Shown: positions 52,647-59,108 of the stretch, one piece after another
Position numbering within the stretch: position 1 is the first letter of the stretch
Layout of the letters: each line of letters opens with the position of its first letter
Assembly (NCBI GenBank): GCA_003818495.1
Contig: RPRK01000008.1
Location: 1-59,108 of the forward strand
Length of the DNA: 59,108 nt
From: Burkholderiales bacterium
GTDB taxonomy: Bacteria > Pseudomonadota > Gammaproteobacteria > Burkholderiales > Burkholderiaceae_E
Direction of reading: 5' to 3'
Notes under the pieces: generated by a model
Database searches by the model: none
The model's input: only the letters and a program-made list of their open reading frames with translations
What the model was told of the DNA's origin: nothing
Program-made: the position numbers and the translations under genes

Positions 52647-53987
52647 ATGACCACCAAGCTGTACCTGCGGACCTTCGGCTGCCAGATGAACGAGTACGAC
52701 TCGGCCAAGATGGTCGACCTGCTCGGCGCATCGCAGGCCGACGGCGTCGAGATGACCGACGATCCGGCGCTCGCGGACATCGTCCTGTTCAACACCTGCT
52801 CGGTCCGGGAGAAGGCGCAGGAGAAGGTGTTCTCCGACCTCGGCCGACTGCGTACGCTCAAGAAGGAGCGGCCCGAGCTGGTGATCGGCGTGGGCGGCTG
52901 CGTCGCGAGCCAGGAGGGTGCGAACATCGTCAGCCGCGCGCCGTACGTCGACGTGGTGTTCGGCCCGCAGACCCTGCACCGCCTGCCCGCGCTGATCGAC
53001 GCGCGCCGCCGTACCGGCCGCGCGCAGGTCGACATCAGCTTCCCCGAGATCGAGAAGTTCGATCACCTGCCCCCGGCCCGCGTCGAGGGCGCGAGTGCCT
53101 TCGTGTCGATCATGGAAGGGTGCAGCAAGTACTGCAGCTTCTGCGTGGTGCCCTACACCCGCGGCGAGGAGGTCTCGAGGCCCTTCGAGGACGTGCTGGT
53201 CGAGGTCGCGGGCCTCGCCGAGCAGGGCGTGCGCGAGGTGACGCTGCTCGGCCAGAACGTCAACGCCTACCTGGGCGCGACCGGCGCGGGCGACGAGACG
53301 GCCGACTTCGCGATGCTCCTCGACTACGTGGCCGAGATGCCGGGCATCGAGCGGATCCGCTACACGACCTCCCATCCGCTCGAGTTCTCCCAGCGCCTGA
53401 TCGATGCGCACGGCTCGATCGCCAAGCTCGCCGGTCACGTCCACCTGCCGGTGCAGTCCGGCTCGGACCGGGTGCTCGCCGCGATGAAGCGCGGCTACAC
53501 CGTGCTCGAGTACAAGTCGATCATCCGCCGGCTGCGTGCGGCGCGGCCGGACGTGTCCATCACCTCGGACTTCATCGTCGGGTTCCCCGGCGAGACCGAG
53601 TCCGACTTCGAGCGCACCATGACGCTGATCGAGGACGTCGGCTTCGACGGCTCGTTCTCCTTCGTCTACTCGTCGCGCCCCGGCACCCCGGCCGCCGACC
53701 TCGCCGACGACACCCCGCAGTCGCTCAAGCTCGAACGTCTGCGCCGTCTTCAGGCGGCGACGGATGCGCACGCGCAGCGCATCTCGCAGGCGATGGTCGG
53801 CTCGATGCAGCGCGTGCTGGTCGAGGGTCCGTCCAGGAAGGATCCGGCGGAGCTCGCCGGACGCACCGAGAACAACCGGGTGGTGAACTTCCTGGGCGCG
53901 CCGCGCCTGGTCGGGCAGCTCGTCGACCTGCGGATCACGGCGGCACTGCCGCATTCGCTGCGCGGCGAACTGCCGCTGCGGGACTGA
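52647..53987 (+). CDS. miaB: tRNA-2-methylthio-N6-dimethylallyladenosine synthase MiaB
   Basis: 446 residues. The N-terminal methylthiotransferase domain has cysteines in [17 protein letters not shown] and GGCVAS; the radical-SAM cluster is CSKYCSFC after MEG; a TRAM domain ends the protein. It adds a methylthio group to i6A37 in tRNAs that read U-starting codons. It begins the conserved betaproteobacterial miaB-phoH-ybeY-corC-lnt block. Confidence 0.95.
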   Translation: MTTKLYLRTFGCQMNEYDSAKMVDLLGASQADGVEMTDDPALADIVLFNTCSVREKAQEKVFSDLGRLRTLKKERPELVIGVGGCVASQEGANIVSRAPYVDVVFGPQTLHRLPALIDARRRTGRAQVDISFPEIEKFDHLPPARVEGASAFVSIMEGCSKYCSFCVVPYTRGEEVSRPFEDVLVEVAGLAEQGVREVTLLGQNVNAYLGATGAGDETADFAMLLDYVAEMPGIERIRYTTSHPLEFSQRLIDAHGSIAKLAGHVHLPVQSGSDRVLAAMKRGYTVLEYKSIIRRLRAARPDVSITSDFIVGFPGETESDFERTMTLIEDVGFDGSFSFVYSSRPGTPAADLADDTPQSLKLERLRRLQAATDAHAQRISQAMVGSMQRVLVEGPSRKDPAELAGRTENNRVVNFLGAPRLVGQLVDLRITAALPHSLRGELPLRD

Positions 53988-54110
53988 ACGGATGGCCGGA
54001 GGTCCGCCGGTCGTATCCTACGGCGTCGACCGGGGCCCTCCCGCGCCGGTCCGGCCCGGCGATGCCGTCGGCACCCCGGTAGACTCCGCAGGCAACCGGA
54101 TCGAGACAGC

Positions 54111-55127
54111 TTGAAGAGCAGCATCCTGCAATACCGGCCCTCCGAGGCCGACAACCGCCGACTCGCGAACCTGTGCGGGGCGGTCGACGACAACCTCCGG
54201 CAGATCGAGGAGGCCTACGACGTCCGGATCGCCCGTCGGGCGGACACCTTCTCGGTCGAGGGGGCCGGTGCGCAGACGCGGCACGCCGTGCGGGCACTCG
54301 AGCACTTCTACCAGCAGGCCGATGCGCCGCTGAGCGTCGAGGACATCCAGCTCGGGCTCGTCGAGCTGCGTGTGCCGCGGGCCCGCGGCAGCGCCGCGCC
54401 ATCGACGACGCCCCCCGCCGCGGCGGCAGCGGGGGCCGCGGCCGCCCCCGGCGACGAATCGCCGGTGCTGCACACCCGACGGGCCGACCTGCAGGGACGC
54501 ACGCCCCGCCAGCGCGAGTACCTGCGCAACATCATGGCGCACGACATCACGTTCGGCATCGGGCCGGCCGGCACCGGCAAGACCTACCTGGCGGTGGCCT
54601 GCGCGGTCGATGCGCTCGAGCGCGACGCGATCAAGAAGATCGTGCTGACGCGCCCCGCGGTCGAGGCCGGCGAACGCCTCGGCTTCCTGCCGGGCGATCT
54701 CGCGCAGAAGGTCGACCCCTATCTGCGGCCGCTCTACGACGCGCTCTACGACCTGATGGGATTCGATCGCGTGGCGAAGATGTTCGAGCGCCAGGCGATC
54801 GAGATCGCGCCGCTCGCCTACATGCGCGGGCGCACGTTGAACACGGCCTTCATCATCCTCGACGAGGCGCAGAACACCACGCCCGAGCAGATGAAGATGT
54901 TCCTCACCCGGATCGGCTTCGGCTCGCGCGCGGTGGTCACCGGCGACATGACCCAGATGGACCTGCCGCGCGGGCAGCCGTCGGGCCTGATCGAGGCGCG
55001 GCGCGTGCTGCGCGACGTGCGCGGCATCGCCTTCTCCGAATTCGACAGCAGCGACGTGGTCCGCCACCCGCTCGTCGCACGCATCGTCGATGCCTACGAA
55101 CGCCACGCGCCGCGCGATCCGCAATAG
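54111..55127 (+). CDS. phoH: PhoH family ATPase
   Basis: 338 residues starting with TTG at 54111; the sequence after it ([20 protein letters not shown]) matches the usual family start. A KH-like N-terminal region and an Ala/Pro linker (about 95-120) precede the P-loop [11 protein letters not shown], and [20 protein letters not shown] is the Walker B region. The C terminus overlaps ybeY by 38 bases. PhoH proteins are putative RNA-related ATPases found next to ybeY. Confidence 0.93.
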   Translation: MKSSILQYRPSEADNRRLANLCGAVDDNLRQIEEAYDVRIARRADTFSVEGAGAQTRHAVRALEHFYQQADAPLSVEDIQLGLVELRVPRARGSAAPSTTPPAAAAAGAAAAPGDESPVLHTRRADLQGRTPRQREYLRNIMAHDITFGIGPAGTGKTYLAVACAVDALERDAIKKIVLTRPAVEAGERLGFLPGDLAQKVDPYLRPLYDALYDLMGFDRVAKMFERQAIEIAPLAYMRGRTLNTAFIILDEAQNTTPEQMKMFLTRIGFGSRAVVTGDMTQMDLPRGQPSGLIEARRVLRDVRGIAFSEFDSSDVVRHPLVARIVDAYERHAPRDPQ

Positions 55128-55596
55128 GGCGGCCGCACCTCGCCTCGCCCTGTCGGTGCAGCACGAGCCGCAGGCCGGCGAGTGCCCCGCCGACCGGGCA
55201 CAGCTGCGTCGCTGGGCTCGGGCCGCGCTCGAGCGCGACGCCACGCTGACGCTGCGTTTCGTCGGGGCGCGCGAAGGCCGTGCCCTGAACGCGCAGTACC
55301 GGGGTCGCGACTATGCGACCAACGTCCTCACCTTCGCCTACGACGAGCAGGGCGACGAAGTCGCCTCGGGGTCCGCAGGTCCCGTGCAGGCGGACATCGT
55401 GATCTGCCTGCCGGTGGTGGTCCGCGAGGCGCGCGCCCAGAAGAAGCCGCTGCGCGACCACCTCGCCCATCTGGTGGTCCACGGCGTGCTGCACGCGCAG
55501 GGCATGGACCACGAGGACGACGAAGAGGCGCACGCGATGGAGACCCGCGAGACCGAGGTGCTGCGACGGTTCCGCATCGCCGACCCCTACCTCTGA
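55090..55596 (+). CDS. ybeY: endoribonuclease YbeY
   Basis: 168 residues. The zinc site HLVVHGVLHAQGMDH (HxxxHxxxxxH) is complete, preceded by TNVLTFAYDEQGD and ADIVICLPVV. It processes 16S rRNA 3' ends and takes part in ribosome quality control. Its start lies inside the end of phoH, a normal overlap for this pair. The first 15-20 residues are charged and less conserved. Confidence 0.93.
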   Translation: MPTNATRRAIRNRAAAPRLALSVQHEPQAGECPADRAQLRRWARAALERDATLTLRFVGAREGRALNAQYRGRDYATNVLTFAYDEQGDEVASGSAGPVQADIVICLPVVVREARAQKKPLRDHLAHLVVHGVLHAQGMDHEDDEEAHAMETRETEVLRRFRIADPYL

Positions 55597-55598
55597 GC

Positions 55599-55628
55599 GG
55601 CGTCGCGGGGAGCGTGGCGAGCGACGCC
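55599..55628 (+). terminator. possible hairpin after ybeY
   Basis: GGCGTCGC and GCGACGCC pair over eight bases with a 14-base loop, right after the ybeY stop and just before the corC promoter. No T tract. Confidence 0.35.
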
Positions 55629-55635
55629 GGCGCGC

Positions 55636-55664
55636 TTGGTCGCCCCCTGCATCTCCGGTATCCT
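55636..55664 (+). promoter_or_regulatory. predicted sigma70-type promoter for corC-lnt
   Basis: TTGGTC and TATCCT with 17 bases between; start near 55671, 22 bases ahead of the corC ATG. The -10 is identical to that predicted for fahA. Confidence 0.48.
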
Positions 55665-55692
55665 CGGCCGGTCCCGACTCTCCCCGTCCACG

Positions 55693-56559
55693 ATGTCCGA
55701 TCCTGCTCAGAGCCGGACGCGCCCTTCCCTGCTCGAGCGCATGTCGGCGATGCTGCTGCGCACCCCCGACGACCGCGAGCAGCTGCTCGGGCTGCTGCGC
55801 CGTTCGCAGGAGCGCGACCTCCTCGACGCCGAGGCGATGTCGATGATCGAGGGCGTGCTGAAGGTGGCCGAGCTGTCGGCCTCCGACATCATGGTGCCGC
55901 GCTCGCAGATGGACGTCATCGACGTGTCGCAGCCGACCGCCGACATCGTCGCGTTCGCGATCCGCACCGCGCACTCCCGCTTTCCGGTCGTCGAGGACGA
56001 GCGCGACAACGTCATCGGCATCCTGCACGCCAAGGACCTGCTGCGGCTGTACGCCGCCCCGGGCACCACGGTGCGATCGCTGCTGCGTCCGGCGACGCTG
56101 ATCCCCGGGTCGCTGCGCCTGAACGTGCTGCTGCGCGACTTCCGCAGCAACCGCAAGCACCTGGCGGTCGTCGTCGACGAGTACGGCGGCGTCTCGGGCC
56201 TGATCACCATCGAGGACGTGCTCGAGCAGATCGTCGGCGAGATCGAGGACGAGTTCGACCTCGACGAGAGCGCCGGCAACGTGCTCGAGCTCGAGCCCGG
56301 CCCGAACGGGCCGCGCTGGCGCGTCCATGCGCTGACCCCGGTCACGCAGTTCAACGAGCGGTTCGGCACCGAGCTGGACGATTCGGAGAGCGACACCGTC
56401 GGGGGACTGGTGGCCGAGCGGCTGGGCAGCGTGCCGCGGCGCGGCGACTCGGTGGTCCTCGGTCGCTGGCGCGTCGACGTGCTGCGCGCGGACGCGCGCG
56501 CGGTGCGGCTGCTGCGGGTCGAGGCCCGCCCCGATGACGCGCCCGTCGAGACGCGCTGA
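55693..56559 (+). CDS. corC: CorC/HlyC-family CBS-domain protein
   Basis: 288 residues from the ATG at 55693. Two CBS domains (about 60-190, with VPRSQMDVIDVSQ and VVVDEYGGVSGLITIEDVLE) are followed by a CorC-HlyC transporter-associated domain (about 205-285). Lacking membrane helices, it is the soluble CorC type linked to magnesium/cobalt efflux. It overlaps lnt by 26 bases. Confidence 0.92.
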   Translation: MSDPAQSRTRPSLLERMSAMLLRTPDDREQLLGLLRRSQERDLLDAEAMSMIEGVLKVAELSASDIMVPRSQMDVIDVSQPTADIVAFAIRTAHSRFPVVEDERDNVIGILHAKDLLRLYAAPGTTVRSLLRPATLIPGSLRLNVLLRDFRSNRKHLAVVVDEYGGVSGLITIEDVLEQIVGEIEDEFDLDESAGNVLELEPGPNGPRWRVHALTPVTQFNERFGTELDDSESDTVGGLVAERLGSVPRRGDSVVLGRWRVDVLRADARAVRLLRVEARPDDAPVETR

Positions 56560-58153
56560 GCCGTCGGCCTTCGCATCCCGCGCGGGCGCGCGCTCGCGGG
56601 CCGCGGCCGCCCTGGCCGCACTCGGGCTCGGCCTGGTACACGCCGCGAGCTTCTCGCCGCTCGAGCACTGGACCCTCGCGCTGGCGGCACTGGCCGGTCT
56701 GTTCGGGCTGCTGAGGATCGTCCACGCCCGCGGCGCATCGCCCCTGGCGCAGGCCGGACTCACCCTGCTCTTCGGGCTCGGCTGGTTCGCTGCGGGGCTC
56801 GCGTGGCTGTACATCAGCATGCACCGCTACGGCGGCATGCCCGCGCCGATGGCGGTGGCGGCCGTCGTGCTGTTCGCCGCCTACCTGTCGCTGTACCCGG
56901 CGCTGGCCGTCGGGGTCGCGGCGCGCTGGGGTGCGGCACGCTCGCCGCTCGCGCGCGCGCTCGGCCTGGCCGGCGCATGGACGGTCGGCGAACTGGCGCG
57001 CGGCTGGGCGTTCACCGGCTTCCCATGGCTCGCGGTGGGCTACGCGCAGCTCGACGGTCCGCTCGACCGGCTGGCACCGGTGCTGGGGGTGCACGGCGTC
57101 GGCGCGGCCGCCGCGCTGGTCGCGGCCCTGCTCGCCGCGCTGATTCCGGGTGCGGGCGCCGCGCTCGGACGCACGGGCCTGCCGGCGGCGGCCGTGGCCG
57201 TCGCACTGGTCGTCGGACCGCTCGCGGTGCCGCGCGACGCCTGGACCCGGGCGCACGGCGCGCCGCTGTCGGTCCGGCTCGTGCAGGGCAACGTCGAGCA
57301 GGACATGAAGTTCCGCCCGGACCGCACGCTCGCCGCGATGCGCGACTACGCGCAGCGCTTCGTCGAGGGCGGGGCCACGCTGACGATCCTGCCCGAGACC
57401 GCCTGGACCGCCCCCTGGGACCGGACACCGGCACCGATCGCGCAGGCGATGCTCGAGCACGTGGCGCGCGGCCACGCCCTCGCGCTCGGCGTACCGACCC
57501 TCGTGCAGCCGACCGGACCGGGCGACGGCGTCCGGATCGCGAACAGCGTGCTCATGATGCGGCCCGGCGTCCCCGTCGACCCCTCCGACTCCGGGCAGCG
57601 CTACGACAAGCACCATCTCGTTCCGTTCGGCGAGTTCGTGCCCTGGGGCTTTCGCTGGTTCGTCGACCTGATGACGATCCCCCTCGGCGATTTCTCCCGC
57701 GGCGCCGCGGTGCAGCCCGCCTTCACCGTCGGCGACCAGCGGATCGCCTTCAACATCTGCTACGAGGACCTGTTCGGCGAGGAGATCCGTCTCGCCCTGC
57801 CGGGCGAGGGCGGCGCGACCGTCCTCGCGAACGTCAGCAACATCGCGTGGTTCGGGCGCTCGCACGCGCTGCCGCAGCACCTCGCGATCGCACGCATGCG
57901 CACGCTCGAGACCGGGCGGCCGATGCTGCGCGCGACGAACACCGGCGTGACGGCGGCGATCGACGCGTCCGGACGCGTGATCGCGGCGCTCGAGCCGAAC
58001 ACCGCCGGCGTGCTCGATGCGCGCGTGCAGGGCACCACCGGCCTCACGCCGTTCGCGCGACGGGGCCACGCACCGGTCCTCGCGCTGTCGCTGGCAGCGA
58101 TCGCGCTGGCGATCGTCGCCGCGCGGGCCGGTCGCGCGGGCCGAAGCCGCTAG
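56534..58153 (+). CDS. lnt: apolipoprotein N-acyltransferase
   Basis: 539 residues. About six N-terminal membrane helices precede a nitrilase-like domain with the catalytic triad: Glu in LPETAW (about 289), Lys in KHHLVPFGE (about 359) and Cys in [13 protein letters not shown] (about 409). A final helix closes the protein. It adds the third acyl chain to lipoproteins at the inner membrane. Coupled by overlap to corC. Confidence 0.94.
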   Translation: MTRPSRRAEPSAFASRAGARSRAAAALAALGLGLVHAASFSPLEHWTLALAALAGLFGLLRIVHARGASPLAQAGLTLLFGLGWFAAGLAWLYISMHRYGGMPAPMAVAAVVLFAAYLSLYPALAVGVAARWGAARSPLARALGLAGAWTVGELARGWAFTGFPWLAVGYAQLDGPLDRLAPVLGVHGVGAAAALVAALLAALIPGAGAALGRTGLPAAAVAVALVVGPLAVPRDAWTRAHGAPLSVRLVQGNVEQDMKFRPDRTLAAMRDYAQRFVEGGATLTILPETAWTAPWDRTPAPIAQAMLEHVARGHALALGVPTLVQPTGPGDGVRIANSVLMMRPGVPVDPSDSGQRYDKHHLVPFGEFVPWGFRWFVDLMTIPLGDFSRGAAVQPAFTVGDQRIAFNICYEDLFGEEIRLALPGEGGATVLANVSNIAWFGRSHALPQHLAIARMRTLETGRPMLRATNTGVTAAIDASGRVIAALEPNTAGVLDARVQGTTGLTPFARRGHAPVLALSLAAIALAIVAARAGRAGRSR

Positions 58154-58208
58154 AATCGCGGTTTACCTCTCCAGCCGCCGGACGCCCCGCGCGGGGCCCG
58201 ACACCACG

Positions 58209-59096
58209 ATGCTCAGCTTTCAGCACCTGATCCTGCGACTGCAGGAGTACTGGGACCGCCAGGGATGCGCGCTGCTGCAGCCCTACGACATGGAGGTCGG
58301 GGCCGGGACCTTCCACACCGCGACCTTCCTGCGCGCGATCGGCCCCGAGCCCTGGCGCGCCGCGTACGTGCAGCCCTCGCGCCGCCCGAAGGACGGGCGC
58401 TACGGCGACAACCCGAACCGGCTCCAGCACTACTACCAGTTCCAGGTCGTGCTCAAGCCGTCGCCGCCCGACATCCTCGAGCTGTACCTCGGCTCGCTGC
58501 GCGCCCTAGGCATCGACACCGAGCGCAACGACATCCGCTTTGTCGAGGACGACTGGGAGTCGCCGACGCTGGGAGCGTGGGGTCTGGGCTGGGAGGTCTG
58601 GCTCAACGGCATGGAGGTCACGCAGTTCACGTACTTCCAGGAGGTCGGCTCGCTGAAGTGCCAGCCGATCACCGGCGAGATCACCTACGGGCTCGAGCGC
58701 CTCGCCATGTACCTGCAGCGGGTCGAGAGCGTCTACGACCTCGTGTGGACCGACGGCGTGACGTACCGCGACGTCTACCATCAGAACGAGGTGGAGCAGT
58801 CGACCTACAACTTCGAGCAGTCGAACGCAGCGATGCTGTTCCGTCACTTCGACGAGTACGAGGCCGAGGCGCAGCGGCTCATCGCCGCCGAGCTGGCGCT
58901 GCCGGCCTACGAGATGGTCATGAAGTGCAGCCACACCTTCAACCTGCTCGACGCGCGCGGCGCGATCTCGGTCACCGAGCGGGCCGGCTACATCGGCCGC
59001 GTGCGCGCCCTGGCCCGCGCGGTCGCGCAGGCCTACTTCACGTCGCGCGAGCGGCTCGGATTCCCGATGGCGGCACCCGCCGTCCGGGTCGCCTGA
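58209..59096 (+). CDS. glyQ: glycyl-tRNA synthetase alpha subunit
   Basis: 295 residues from the ATG at 58209. The start [20 protein letters not shown] and the blocks [49 protein letters not shown] and [13 protein letters not shown] are those of the alpha subunit of the tetrameric enzyme. TAGAAT at 58151-58156, overlapping the lnt stop, could be its -10. The beta-subunit gene appears to begin at the window end. Confidence 0.96.
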   Translation: MLSFQHLILRLQEYWDRQGCALLQPYDMEVGAGTFHTATFLRAIGPEPWRAAYVQPSRRPKDGRYGDNPNRLQHYYQFQVVLKPSPPDILELYLGSLRALGIDTERNDIRFVEDDWESPTLGAWGLGWEVWLNGMEVTQFTYFQEVGSLKCQPITGEITYGLERLAMYLQRVESVYDLVWTDGVTYRDVYHQNEVEQSTYNFEQSNAAMLFRHFDEYEAEAQRLIAAELALPAYEMVMKCSHTFNLLDARGAISVTERAGYIGRVRALARAVAQAYFTSRERLGFPMAAPAVRVA

Positions 59097-59103
59097 GGCC
59101 GGG

Positions 59104-59108
59104 ATGAG
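59104..59108 (+). CDS. glyS: probable start of glycyl-tRNA synthetase beta subunit (cut by window edge)
   Basis: An ATG at 59104 follows the glyQ stop by seven bases, the usual position for glyS. Only five bases are in the window, so the call rests on gene order. Confidence 0.5.

Overview
This window looks like chromosomal DNA of a very GC-rich betaproteobacterium, most likely of the order Burkholderiales. The indications are high-GC codon use throughout, several Bug/TctC-type extracytoplasmic solute-binding genes, many small aromatic- and acid-degradation cassettes each with its own GntR or IclR regulator, and the core order miaB-phoH-ybeY-corC-lnt-glyQ at the right end. I saw no rRNA, tRNA, CRISPR array, phage or insertion sequence.

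Layout, left to right. (1) 1-4127, minus strand: a thiolase-like protein with its DUF35 partner, a YghU-type glutathione transferase, a ketopantoate-reductase-like enzyme and a class II aldolase cut by the left edge. An acyl-CoA ligase and an acyl-CoA dehydrogenase run the other way (4510-7396). (2) 7425-12381, minus: a catabolic-looking operon with a broken Bug gene, an isocitrate-lyase-family enzyme, a LeuC/LeuD-type isomerase pair, an MBL hydrolase and an SDR, divergent from a GntR regulator. (3) 13418-15655: a D-threonine aldolase/D-serine dehydratase-like enzyme divergent from an alpha/beta hydrolase. (4) 15674-22588, minus: a tightly coupled seven-gene operon of mdoH, an unknown periplasmic protein, a RibD-like reductase, a medium-chain dehydrogenase, a degenerate 6-PTPS-like protein, a glycosyltransferase and a methyltransferase. 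This is my best candidate for an undescribed pathway. (5) 24084-28916: an IclR regulator with a fumarylacetoacetase, VOC protein, FAD hydroxylase and DUF2783 cassette, with twin operators and a promoter between them. (6) 28989-34085: an amidohydrolase, a GntR regulator, two Bug proteins and a sulfatase. (7) 34100-39450: a TIGR02450 protein, a persulfide dioxygenase-rhodanese fusion, a PAS chemoreceptor, a carbonic anhydrase and an MBL hydrolase. (8) 39447-45847: an IclR regulator, mhpABD, then convergently a second FAD hydroxylase with a second DUF2783. (9) 46011-47115: two secreted proteins of unknown function. (10) 47275-49231: leuA preceded by a leucine-rich leader peptide and alternative RNA stems, a likely attenuator. 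(11) 49421-59108: a hybrid histidine kinase, then the conserved housekeeping block ending in glyQ and the first bases of glyS.

Taken together, the window is a run of accessory catabolic modules (acyl-CoA, aromatic and branched/tricarboxylic acid) set between housekeeping genes. The features least explained by known biology are the coupled pterin/RibD-like operon, the twofold pairing of FAD hydroxylases with DUF2783 proteins, the leuA attenuator that appears to start at the leader-peptide AUG, and a LeuCD pair that departs from the leucine enzyme at conserved positions. All functional statements come from reading the sequence and remembered family features. No database search was run.
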